Origin: RH-AL1 sp965198485
Lineage (GTDB): Bacteria > Pseudomonadota > Alphaproteobacteria > Rhizobiales > Beijerinckiaceae
Direction: 5' to 3'
DNA: 64,000 nt
Assembly: GCA_965198485.1 (NCBI GenBank)
Contig: CBDAPQ010000007.1
Span: 62,001-126,000, forward strand
Shown: positions 24,864 to 32,451 of the stretch, one piece after another
How positions within the stretch are numbered: position 1 is the stretch's first letter
Layout of the letters: each line of letters begins with the position of its first letter
Program-made: the position numbers and the translations under genes
The notes under the pieces: model-generated
Seen by the model: only the letters and a program-made list of their open reading frames with translations
Database searches by the model: none
Told to the model about the DNA's origin: nothing

Positions 24864-25385
24864 ATGGCGCCGGTCGATCCGGCCGTTTTGCAGCCGAGGT
24901 ACGACATGGACGACGTGGTGGTCGGCGCGACGGCGCGCACCTTCGACATTCAGGACATCCTGAAATGCCTCCCGCACCGCTACCCTTTCCTCATGGTCGA
25001 CCGCATCATCGAGGCACGCGGTGACGAATCGTGCATCGGCATCAAGAACGTCAGCGTCAACGAGCCGCAGTTCCAGGGCCACTTTCCCGGACGGCCGGTG
25101 ATGCCAGGTGTCCTCCTGATCGAGGGCATGGCGCAGACGGCCGGTGCCTTCTGCATTCAGGCGCGCATGACGGCCGACGAGCCGGCGCCGCTGGTCTACT
25201 TCATGACGATCGACAAGGCCAAATTCCGCAAGCCGGTGGTGCCCGGGGATCGCGTCGAGTTCCACGTCGCGCGCACCAATCGTCGCCGCAACATGTGGTG
25301 GTTCAAGGCGCGAGCGCTGGTCGAGGGGCACTGCGTGTGCGAGGCGGAGTTCTCGGCGCTGCTCGCCGAGCAGCCGGTCGTCTGA
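24864..25385 (+). CDS. fabZ: 3-hydroxyacyl-ACP dehydratase FabZ
   Basis: FabZ dehydrates beta-hydroxyacyl-ACP in fatty acid elongation. The 173-residue chain carries the catalytic histidine in LPHRYPFLMVDRI, the GHFPGRPVMPGVLLIEGMAQ segment with the catalytic glutamate, and KAKFRKPVVPGD. The first 25 residues are a variable extension, so a start at MDDVVVGATA is also possible. It directly follows lpxD; lpxA, which normally comes next, is absent. Confidence 0.95.
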   Translation: MAPVDPAVLQPRYDMDDVVVGATARTFDIQDILKCLPHRYPFLMVDRIIEARGDESCIGIKNVSVNEPQFQGHFPGRPVMPGVLLIEGMAQTAGAFCIQARMTADEPAPLVYFMTIDKAKFRKPVVPGDRVEFHVARTNRRRNMWWFKARALVEGHCVCEAEFSALLAEQPVV

Positions 25386-25405
25386 AGGCTGAAGGAATTC
25401 GAAGA

Positions 25406-26386
25406 ATGTCGATGATCAAGGCGGTCAGAGTCCACGCATTCGGCGGACCGGACGCGATGAAGCTGGAGCAGATCGAGCTCGCCTCGCCCGCCAAAGGCGA
25501 GGTGCAGGTCAAGATTCACGCCGCCGGCGTCAATTACATCGACACCTACTTTCGCACCGGTGCCTACAAGCCGCCGCAGATGCCCTTTGTGCTCGGCAAC
25601 GAAGCCGCCGGCGAGGTGGCGGCGATCGGCAAGGGCGTCAAGGATGTGAAGGAGGGCGATCGTGTCACCTTCGTGGCACCTCTGGGGTGCTATGCCGAAG
25701 CGCGGAACGTGCCCGCCGAGCGGCTTGTCAAGCTGCCTAAGGCGATCTCCTACGAGACCGCGGCGGCGATGATGCTCAAGGGGCTGACCGCCCAGTATCT
25801 GCTGCGGCAGACCCACAAGGTGAAGCCAGATGACACGATCCTGGTCCACGCCGCGGCCGGCGGCGTGGGGCTGATTCTGTGCCAATGGGCGACCGCGATC
25901 GGAGCCAATGTGATCGGCACCGCCGGCTCCAAGGACAAGGCCGACCTCGCCAGGAAGGCCGGCGCCAAGCACGTCATCCTCTACGGCGAAGAGGACGTCG
26001 CCGAGCGTGTCAAGGCGATCACCAAGGGCAAGCTCTGCGACGTCGTCTACGACGGCGTCGGCCAGGCGACGCTGGCCGGATCGCTCGATTCGTTGCGCCC
26101 GCGCGGCCTGCTCGTGAGCTTTGGCTCGGCGTCGGGACCCATCGAAAACTTCGATCTCGGCATCCTGGCGGCCAAAGGTTCGCTATTCGTGACGCGACCG
26201 ACGTTGAACACCTACACGAACGATCCCGAGAACCTGCGGAAGATGTGTCGCGAGCTCTTCAAGATGGTCTCGAGCGGCGCCGTGCGCATCGCCCTCAATT
26301 CCACCTCTCCGCTCGACGACGTGGTGGCGGTCCACACGTCTCTCGAGGCGCGTGAAACCACCGGGTCGACGGTTCTCACGATTTGA
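25406..26386 (+). CDS. Quinone oxidoreductase (zeta-crystallin-like, NADPH)
   Basis: This is a medium-chain dehydrogenase/reductase of 326 residues without zinc ligands. A GroES-like N-domain has AGVNYIDTYFRTGAYKPP and FVLGNEAAGEV. A Rossmann domain has the HAAAGGVGLILCQWA nucleotide-binding motif and VVYDGVGQATL. The family reduces quinones by one electron with NADPH. It follows fabZ by 20 bases and is probably read with it, in the place where lpxA-lpxI-lpxB are usually found. A strong terminator closes the run. Confidence 0.88.
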   Translation: MSMIKAVRVHAFGGPDAMKLEQIELASPAKGEVQVKIHAAGVNYIDTYFRTGAYKPPQMPFVLGNEAAGEVAAIGKGVKDVKEGDRVTFVAPLGCYAEARNVPAERLVKLPKAISYETAAAMMLKGLTAQYLLRQTHKVKPDDTILVHAAAGGVGLILCQWATAIGANVIGTAGSKDKADLARKAGAKHVILYGEEDVAERVKAITKGKLCDVVYDGVGQATLAGSLDSLRPRGLLVSFGSASGPIENFDLGILAAKGSLFVTRPTLNTYTNDPENLRKMCRELFKMVSSGAVRIALNSTSPLDDVVAVHTSLEARETTGSTVLTI

Positions 26387-26403
26387 TGCTGAGGCTTGAA
26401 TGA

Positions 26404-26430
26404 GAAGAGCCCGGCAAGGCCGGGCTCTTC
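26404..26430. terminator. Bidirectional terminator between qor and porin gene
   Basis: A perfect 12-bp stem, GAAGAGCCCGGC/GCCGGGCTCTTC, has a 3-base loop. It lies between the 3' ends of the converging quinone oxidoreductase and Omp genes and can serve both. Confidence 0.8.
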
Positions 26431-26449
26431 GTAGATTGTTCGGTGCCGC

Positions 26450-27268
26450 TCAGTAGCGAGCGACGACCGGGGCCGGCGCGAAGGTGTTGAACTTGTACGA
26501 GAAGCCGGCCTGCACGCGGTTGTCGGTGTCGTGGTGGCGGACGTTGACCCCGCCGAGCGAGGAGTTGGCGAGGTTGTCGCTGTACGAGCCGTAGTCGGTG
26601 TAGCGGTACTCGACGCGGACCGAGAGGTTGTTGGTGAAGGCGTACTCGACGCCGCCGCCGACGGTGTAGCCGACGCGGGTGTGGCTGAACTGGTCGGTCG
26701 CGCCGGTCAGGCCGTTCACGTAGGTGTTGCGCAGGTCGCCGAAGGCGGCACCGCCTGTGGCGTAGAATAGGGCGCGGTCGACGGCGAAGCCGAGGCGGCC
26801 GCGGATCGAGCCCTGGATCGGCTCGTTGTTGTAGTTGCCGAAGCCGCCGAGCCCGTAGGCGGTGCGGACGCTCGAGCCGTCGACGTCGCCTTCGATACCG
26901 AACACGCCGCCGGCGCCGCCGAGGCCGCCGATCAGCGGCAGCGAGGAGAACGCGCCGGTGATGTTGGAGAGGACGGGGATCGACTGGGTCGAGAAGAGGT
27001 AGCCGATGTGGCCACCGCCGACGACGCCGTTCTCCTGGCCACCGTTGGCGGCGAGGCCGTTGCCGAAATTGTCATAGGCGAACGCGTTGGAGCGGCCGAA
27101 CTGATAGCCGACCTGGCCACCGATATAGAGCCCGGTCCACGAGAACACCGGGATTGGCGGCGGCGGGGCGTACACCGGCGGAGCGCGGCGCGACGGGAGG
27201 TCGGCGGCGAAGGCGGTGGTGGAGAGCAGGGCGAGAGCTAGGGCGCTCGCGACGGATTTGATGTGCAT
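26450..27268 (-). CDS. Omp25/Omp31-type outer membrane beta-barrel protein, copy A
   Basis: This 272-residue precursor has signal peptide MHIKSVASALALALLSTTAFA and a mature part starting ADLPSRRAPPVYAPPPP, then FSWTGLYIGGQVGYQFGRSN. The family C-terminus GFSYKFNTFAPAPVVARY is present. Such proteins form an eight-stranded barrel in the outer membrane of Hyphomicrobiales; the Pro-rich segment is a typical linker. Its mature protein is identical to that of the next porin gene on the same strand, but the signal peptide and upstream DNA differ. A GAGGGGAAG ribosome-binding site precedes the ATG. Confidence 0.88.
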   Translation of the reverse strand: MHIKSVASALALALLSTTAFAADLPSRRAPPVYAPPPPIPVFSWTGLYIGGQVGYQFGRSNAFAYDNFGNGLAANGGQENGVVGGGHIGYLFSTQSIPVLSNITGAFSSLPLIGGLGGAGGVFGIEGDVDGSSVRTAYGLGGFGNYNNEPIQGSIRGRLGFAVDRALFYATGGAAFGDLRNTYVNGLTGATDQFSHTRVGYTVGGGVEYAFTNNLSVRVEYRYTDYGSYSDNLANSSLGGVNVRHHDTDNRVQAGFSYKFNTFAPAPVVARY

Positions 27269-27416
27269 TGTCTTCCCCTCAGAAGCGATGTGACCCTTAA
27301 ACGCGCGGACTGAGGCGAAAGCTTCACGCCGGATCCGCCGAACGGCTGCTTACAAACCGCCGTGGCAGGAGGGTCACACTCTGCTTAAGTTCTAGGCATT
27401 CGTGTGGATCCAAGCA

Positions 27417-27440
27417 AAAGCCCGGCGGAAGCCGGGCTTT
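27417..27440 (-). terminator. Terminator of porin copy B
   Basis: A perfect 10-bp stem, AAAGCCCGGC/GCCGGGCTTT, with loop GGAA lies just past the stop of the minus-strand porin gene. Its end supplies a short U-run on that strand. Confidence 0.75.
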
Positions 27441-27463
27441 CATGTTTGTCAGGCTGGTGCCGC

Positions 27464-28282
27464 TCAGTAGCGAGCGACGACCGGGGCCGGCGCGAAGGTG
27501 TTGAACTTGTACGAGAAGCCGGCCTGCACGCGGTTGTCGGTGTCGTGGTGGCGGACGTTGACCCCGCCGAGCGAGGAGTTGGCGAGGTTGTCGCTGTACG
27601 AGCCGTAGTCGGTGTAGCGGTACTCGACGCGGACCGAGAGGTTGTTGGTGAAGGCGTACTCGACGCCGCCGCCGACGGTGTAGCCGACGCGGGTGTGGCT
27701 GAACTGGTCGGTCGCGCCGGTCAGGCCGTTCACGTAGGTGTTGCGCAGGTCGCCGAAGGCGGCACCGCCTGTGGCGTAGAACAGGGCGCGGTCGACGGCG
27801 AAGCCGAGGCGGCCGCGGATCGAGCCCTGGATCGGCTCGTTGTTGTAGTTGCCGAAGCCGCCGAGCCCGTAGGCGGTGCGGACGCTCGAGCCGTCGACGT
27901 CGCCTTCGATACCGAACACGCCGCCGGCGCCGCCGAGGCCGCCGATCAGCGGCAGCGAGGAGAACGCGCCGGTGATGTTGGAGAGGACGGGGATCGACTG
28001 GGTCGAGAAGAGGTAGCCGATGTGGCCACCGCCGACGACGCCGTTCTCCTGGCCACCGTTGGCGGCGAGGCCGTTGCCGAAATTGTCATAGGCGAACGCG
28101 TTGGAGCGGCCGAACTGATAGCCGACCTGGCCACCGATATAGAGCCCGGTCCACGAGAACACCGGGATTGGCGGCGGCGGGGCGTACACCGGCGGAGCGC
28201 GGCGCGACGGGAGGTCGGCGGCGAAGGCCGACCCCGCCAGGGTGGCGAGGGCCACCGTCGACAGGAGTACCGTTCTGATCAC
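27464..28282 (-). CDS. Omp25/Omp31-type outer membrane beta-barrel protein, copy B
   Basis: The preferred start is GTG, preceded by AAGGA nine bases upstream. It gives a 272-residue precursor, the same length as copy A, with signal peptide VIRTVLLSTVALATLAGSAFA. An upstream in-frame ATG would add a 20-residue basic tail and is less likely. From ADLPSRR to the C-terminal PAPVVARY the protein is identical to copy A. The barrel should be secreted and assembled by BamA. Separate signal peptides and upstream regions suggest the two copies are controlled independently while gene conversion keeps the mature parts the same. Confidence 0.88.
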   Translation of the reverse strand: MIRTVLLSTVALATLAGSAFAADLPSRRAPPVYAPPPPIPVFSWTGLYIGGQVGYQFGRSNAFAYDNFGNGLAANGGQENGVVGGGHIGYLFSTQSIPVLSNITGAFSSLPLIGGLGGAGGVFGIEGDVDGSSVRTAYGLGGFGNYNNEPIQGSIRGRLGFAVDRALFYATGGAAFGDLRNTYVNGLTGATDQFSHTRVGYTVGGGVEYAFTNNLSVRVEYRYTDYGSYSDNLANSSLGGVNVRHHDTDNRVQAGFSYKFNTFAPAPVVARY

Positions 28283-28470
28283 TGGCTTATTCCTTCTAAG
28301 AAGCAGCGAGGCTTCGGTTAACCGATAGTCTCGGCGGCGCAAAGCTTAAAGCTCTTCGCTGCGCCCCGTGAAGCCATTTACGCAATCAGGTGTATCTTAT
28401 TCGTTACCACAGGAGATTGGTCACCAAACAAGCGGCCTAGTCACAATAATAAGCGATGTATATTAAAAGG

Positions 28471-29841
28471 TTAACCATGATCCGCGGTGAGATCATAGGC
28501 GGTTGCGGTTTTTACATTGACTGTGATAATTTCGCCGGGGCGGATCGGACGGCGGCTGGTGATACGCACCTTTCCGTCGATCTCGGGCGCATCGCCCATG
28601 GTGCGACCGAGCCCGCCGTTGGCGCCGCCTTCGTCGACGATCACCTTCAGCCGTCGCCCGATCTTCGCGCGCAGCTTCCTCGCGCCGATCAGCTGTTGAT
28701 GCTCCATGAAGCGGCGGTGACGTGCCGCCTTGAGTTCCGCCGGCACTTCCGGACGCCCGAACCCGTTGGCGGGCGCGCCGCCGACGGGTTCGTATTGGAA
28801 AGCCCCGACCCGATCGAGCTTGGCCTCGTCGAGCCAGCTCAGTAGGGTCTCGAAATCCTCGTCGGTCTCGCCGGGAAAGCCGACGATAAAGGTCGAGCGC
28901 AGGGTCAGTTCCGGGCAGACCTCGCGCCAGCGGCGTATTCGTTCCAGCATCTTCTCTTGATCGCCGGGTCGCCGCATCGCCCGCAGCACCGACGGGCTCG
29001 CGTGCTGCAACGGCATGTCGAGGTAGGGCAGCACCAGCCCGTCCGCCATGAGCGGGATCACCGCGTCGACGTGGGGATAGGGATAGACATAGTGCAGGCG
29101 CACCCAGGCACCGAGCGAGCCGAGGTCGCGGGCGAGGTCGACGAAGCGCGCCCGCGCCTCGCCGTCGCGCCACGGGCTCGTTGCGTAACGCAGGTCCATT
29201 CCGTAGGCACTGGTGTCCTGCGAGATCACCAGGAGCTCCTTGACGCCGGCTTTCACCAGGCGTTCGGCCTCGCGCAGCACGTCGCCGGCCGGCCGCGAGA
29301 CCAGCCGTCCGCGCAGTTGCGGGATGATGCAGAACGAGCAGCTGTTGTTGCAACCCTCGGAGATCTTCAGATAGGCGTAGTGGCGCGGCGTGAGCTTTAT
29401 GCCCTGTTCCGGCACCAGCTCGAAACGCGGATCGTGCGGGCGCGGCGCCGCCTGGTGGACCGCGTCGACGACGCTCTCGTACGCCTGCGGGCCGGTGATC
29501 GCGAGAACGTCGGCGAAGCGCGCGCGGATGGCGTCGGGGGCGGCGCCCATGCATCCGGTCACGATTACCTTGCCGTTCTCCTCCAGCGCCGCCCCGATCG
29601 CGGCCAGAGACTCGGCCTTGGCGCTGTCGAGGAAACCGCAGGTGTTGACGACGACGATGTCGGCGCCGGCGTGCGTCCTGGAGAGCTCGTAGCCTTCGGC
29701 ACGCAGCTGCGTGATGATCCGCTCGCTGTCCACCAGCGCCTTGGGGCAGCCGAGAGACACGAAAGAGATGCGAGGGGCGACCGCGGGTTGTGCTGCGGTG
29801 CGGGCGGGCGCGGCAACGGTCGCGGCGGAAGGTTCGATCAT
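28471..29841 (-). CDS. rimO: Ribosomal protein S12 methylthiotransferase
   Basis: RimO is a radical-SAM enzyme that methylthiolates a conserved Asp of ribosomal protein S12. From MIEPSAATVAAP it has 456 residues; a longer in-frame start would run into the terminator of the neighbouring gene. The N-terminal domain has cysteines in FVSLGCPKALVDSE, VVNTCGFLDSAK and VTGCMG. The radical-SAM cluster motif is EGCNNSCSFCIIP, followed by HYVYPYPH and FIVGFPGETDEDF. A TRAM domain closes the chain (GRRLKVIVDEGG). Confidence 0.94.
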   Translation of the reverse strand: MIEPSAATVAAPARTAAQPAVAPRISFVSLGCPKALVDSERIITQLRAEGYELSRTHAGADIVVVNTCGFLDSAKAESLAAIGAALEENGKVIVTGCMGAAPDAIRARFADVLAITGPQAYESVVDAVHQAAPRPHDPRFELVPEQGIKLTPRHYAYLKISEGCNNSCSFCIIPQLRGRLVSRPAGDVLREAERLVKAGVKELLVISQDTSAYGMDLRYATSPWRDGEARARFVDLARDLGSLGAWVRLHYVYPYPHVDAVIPLMADGLVLPYLDMPLQHASPSVLRAMRRPGDQEKMLERIRRWREVCPELTLRSTFIVGFPGETDEDFETLLSWLDEAKLDRVGAFQYEPVGGAPANGFGRPEVPAELKAARHRRFMEHQQLIGARKLRAKIGRRLKVIVDEGGANGGLGRTMGDAPEIDGKVRITSRRPIRPGEIITVNVKTATAYDLTADHG

Positions 29842-29899
29842 GGCGTCAGGTCGCACGATCCTCGCCGCGGCGCAAACGCCTCCGGAAGCCGAGGTCAAA

Positions 29900-29927
29900 G
29901 AAGAACCCGGCGCAGGCCGGGTCCTTC
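29900..29927 (-). terminator. Terminator of third porin gene
   Basis: The 12-bp stem GAAGAACCCGGC/GCCGGGTCCTTC has one mismatch and a 4-base loop. It lies between the stop of the minus-strand porin gene and the rimO start. Confidence 0.65.
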
Positions 29928-29955
29928 GAGAGTGGGAGGCTGATCGGCCCGGGAC

Positions 29956-30783
29956 TCAGTAGCGAGCGACGACCGGGGCGGCCGGCGGCGTGTCGAACTT
30001 GTAGGAGAAGCCGACGGTCACGCGCTGGGTGGTGTCGTGGTGCGTGAAAGTCGAGCCGGTCGGCAGCGGGGTGGCCGGGACATCGGTGTACCTGCCGTAA
30101 TTGATGTACATGTACTGGGCTCGCAGCGAGAACTGCGTGGTGATGGCGTATTCGACACCGCCACCGACGACGTAGCCGATACGCGTGGTGGTCAGCTGCT
30201 GGTAGCCGTTCGTGAAGTTGGGGGAGTTGTAGCTGTTCTGGAACTGCGCAAAGGCCGCACCACCGGTCGCAAAGAACAGAGCGCGATCCACAGCGATACC
30301 GACACGACCGCGGACCGTGCCGTTGATCTCGTTGCGGCTCGTCTCGGTGAAGCTGCCGAAGGTCTGCGTCGAGCGGTAATCGGTACCCTGGACGTCGCCT
30401 TCGATGCCGACCACGCCGCCGGCGCCACCGAAGCCGCCGACGAAGGGCAAGCCGGAGAGGCCACCGGCGAATTGGCCGAGAACCGGAAGCGACTGCGTCG
30501 AGAAGTTGTAGCCGACATGGGCGCCGCCGGTGGTGCCGTTCGGGTTGCCATCCTGATAGTAGACGTTGGGACCGACGCCGAGCGGCGCGCCGACCTGAGC
30601 GACGCTGTCTTTGCCGAACGCGTAGCCTAAGTCACCGCCGACGTAGAAGCCGGTCCAGGAGAACAGCGGCACCGGAGGCGGCACGTAGACCGGAGGAGCC
30701 CGGCGCGAGGGAAGATCGGCGGCGAAGGCCGATGCGCTGACGGCGGCAATCGCCACCGAAGACAAGAGGAGCTTACGAATCAC
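29956..30783 (-). CDS. Omp25/Omp31-type outer membrane beta-barrel protein, divergent third copy
   Basis: A GTG with AAAGGAAC upstream gives a 275-residue precursor with signal peptide VIRKLLLSSVAIAAVSASAFA. The mature protein starts ADLPSRRAPPVYVPPPVPLF and ends FSYKFDTPPAAPVVARY, like copies A and B. The loops differ strongly: for example, it has GGAHVGYNFSTQSLPVLGQF, and GVEYAITTQFSLRAQYMYIN where A/B have a different loop. It is therefore an older paralogue. It has its own terminator and lies upstream of rimO on the same strand. Confidence 0.88.
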   Translation of the reverse strand: MIRKLLLSSVAIAAVSASAFAADLPSRRAPPVYVPPPVPLFSWTGFYVGGDLGYAFGKDSVAQVGAPLGVGPNVYYQDGNPNGTTGGAHVGYNFSTQSLPVLGQFAGGLSGLPFVGGFGGAGGVVGIEGDVQGTDYRSTQTFGSFTETSRNEINGTVRGRVGIAVDRALFFATGGAAFAQFQNSYNSPNFTNGYQQLTTTRIGYVVGGGVEYAITTQFSLRAQYMYINYGRYTDVPATPLPTGSTFTHHDTTQRVTVGFSYKFDTPPAAPVVARY

Positions 30784-31015
30784 GCTGGTGGTTCCTTTCG
30801 GGTGCGAAATGCGATGACCGATGAATACCCCAATGCGCTTGCCCGACAATGGTGAAAGGCGATTCGAAGGCGCCAGTGAGGCTCTATCCCGGCGGGTGTT
30901 ACCGGGCTGCAACTAAGAGATAAGGTCTCCTGCATTTGATCGATACCGAACGGTAACCCGCTTTTTCTCGTGAAGGCATGACAGCTCGTTGCGGCGTCGG
31001 CCGAGAAGCGCGAGG

Positions 31016-31606
31016 GGAGGGCAGCTTTGGCTTGCATGGAACGGGACGGAGCCTAAAAGCACGAGAACAAGGAGAACGTCCCATGACGCTCAAAGCTTTT
31101 CCGCTCGTGCTCCTCTGGCTCCTCGCCGCTGCATTCACGACCGCCCGCGCCGAGAAGCCGAAATACGATATCGACGACGTGACCGCGTGCTCGCCTGATG
31201 CGATGAGACTTTGCAAGGACAGGCTGCCCGATCTGGACGCGATTCAAGTTTGTATGAAGGAAAACTATGACCGGCTGCGGCCGGCCTGCAAGGCACGTTT
31301 CGATCGGAGCTTCGGAGGGCAGCTTTGGCTTGCATGGAACGGGACGGAGCCTAAAAGCACGAGAACAAGGAGAACGTCCCATGACGCTCAAAGCTTTTCC
31401 GCTCGTGCTCCTCTGGCTCCTCGCCGCTGCATTCACGACCGCCCGCGCCGAGAAGCCGAAATACGATATCGACGACGTGACCGCGTGCTCGCCTGATGCG
31501 ATGAGACTTTGCAAGGACAGGCTGCCCGATCTGGACGCGATTCAAGTTTGTATGAAGGAAAACTATGACCGGCTGCGGCCGGCCTGCAAGGCACGTTTCG
31601 ATCGGA
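31016..31606 (+). repeat. Tandem duplication, 293-bp units offset by 298 bp
   Basis: Bases 31016-31308 and 31314-31606 look identical, joined by five bases. Each unit carries the ribosome-binding region and nearly all of a small secreted protein gene. Because 298 is not a multiple of three, the first gene loses its stop and reads into the second unit in the wrong frame. Confidence 0.9.
31083..31496 (+). CDS. Small secreted cysteine-rich protein, upstream copy with out-of-frame tail
   Basis: The first 75 residues are identical to the downstream copy: a signal peptide (MTLKAFPLVLLWLLAAAF...ARA) and a mature part with four cysteines at about 36, 44, 57 and 69 (TACSPDAMRLCKD, VCMKENYDRLRPACKARF). 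The natural end is missing, so translation continues for about 62 residues through the second copy in another frame, giving an Arg-rich tail. The tail is an accident of duplication and the product may be unstable. Confidence 0.55.
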   Translation: MTLKAFPLVLLWLLAAAFTTARAEKPKYDIDDVTACSPDAMRLCKDRLPDLDAIQVCMKENYDRLRPACKARFDRSFGGQLWLAWNGTEPKSTRTRRTSHDAQSFSARAPLAPRRCIHDRPRREAEIRYRRRDRVLA

Positions 31607-31614
31607 TGCATTGA
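31381..31614 (+). CDS. Small secreted cysteine-rich protein, intact copy
   Basis: This 77-residue precursor has signal peptide MTLKAFPLVLLWLLAAAF...ARA. Its mature domain of about 54 residues has the spacing C-x7-C-x12-C-x11-C and ends KARFDRMH. The cysteine/aspartate pattern resembles short proteins common in Hyphomicrobiales, sometimes likened to GLG1-type repeats; function unknown. An AAGGAGAACGTCCC region with a good Shine-Dalgarno sequence precedes the ATG. The gene lies upstream of the act operon, but with about 180 bases between. Confidence 0.7.
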   Translation: MTLKAFPLVLLWLLAAAFTTARAEKPKYDIDDVTACSPDAMRLCKDRLPDLDAIQVCMKENYDRLRPACKARFDRMH

Positions 31615-31791
31615 AGGCGAGACAGAGGCCGCGCGGCGTTTAGCGCGGTTCGGAGGAGCCTGAAGAGATTGCGCCGCACGGGCGCCTACACTACACGAGT
31701 GGAAAGGTTCTCAGGTGCAAGCGCGTGATCGACTCGTCCGCCCACGTCGACCTTTACAGAAACAAGTTCATGACACCGCGGCGCTAGTCTG

Positions 31792-32451
31792 ATGCGGCAG
31801 CTCTTCGCTCCAGGCGCCGACGCGGTCTTCCGCCTCGCCATCCTGCTCGTGGTCGCCGGTGTCATCGGCCTGTTCCTGGTGACGGCTGGGTTCTCCACCT
31901 CGTCCTACATCACGCGCGTGGGCGTCGCGCCCGACCAGCCGCTGCCTTTCAGCCACAAGCATCATTCCGGCGAGCTCGGCATCGATTGCCGCTATTGCCA
32001 CACGACGGTGACGAAACTCGCGACCGCCGGCATCCCGCCAACCTGGACCTGCATGACCTGCCATTCGCAGATCTGGAAGGACTCGCCGATGCTCGAGCCG
32101 GTGCGCGTGAGCCTCAGCGACAACAAGCCGATCGTCTGGAACCGCGTGAACCGGCTGCCGGACTACGTCTACTTCAACCACTCGATCCACGTGACCAAGG
32201 GCGTCGGCTGCTCCAGTTGCCACGGCAACATGAAGGAAATGCAGCTGACCTCCCGCGCACAGGGCTTCGAAATGCAGTTCTGCCTCAATTGCCACCGCAA
32301 TCCGCAGAACTACGTGCGACCCCAGGGCGAGGTGTTCAACATGGCCTGGAGCCCGCCCGCAGACCAGAACAAGCTCGGCCGCGACCTCGTCAAGCAGTAC
32401 CACATCGGCGGTCCCGAGAAGCTGACCGACTGCTCGATCTGCCACCGATGA
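31792..32451 (+). CDS. actA: Alternative complex III subunit ActA, pentaheme cytochrome c
   Basis: ActA is the multiheme periplasmic cytochrome of alternative complex III, which oxidises quinol and reduces cytochrome c or passes electrons straight to an oxidase. The 219-residue chain has one N-terminal membrane anchor (LAILLVVAGVIGLFLVTAGF) and five CxxCH heme sites: CRYCH, CMTCH, CSSCH, CLNCH and CSICH. FSHKHHSGELGIDCRYCH is typical of the family. The stop overlaps the actB start (ATGA). This is the first gene of the respiratory operon. Confidence 0.93.
   Translation: MRQLFAPGADAVFRLAILLVVAGVIGLFLVTAGFSTSSYITRVGVAPDQPLPFSHKHHSGELGIDCRYCHTTVTKLATAGIPPTWTCMTCHSQIWKDSPMLEPVRVSLSDNKPIVWNRVNRLPDYVYFNHSIHVTKGVGCSSCHGNMKEMQLTSRAQGFEMQFCLNCHRNPQNYVRPQGEVFNMAWSPPADQNKLGRDLVKQYHIGGPEKLTDCSICHR

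Larger units (their letters stand above)
26442..28228. repeat. 773-bp near-perfect direct repeat (porin copies A and B)
   Basis: Bases 26442-27214 and 27456-28228 are identical by eye except for one synonymous change (T at 26768, C at 27782). The repeats begin just beyond the two stop codons and end exactly at the signal-peptide junction. The 241 bases between them are unrelated, apart from each copy having its own terminator. Confidence 0.9.
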
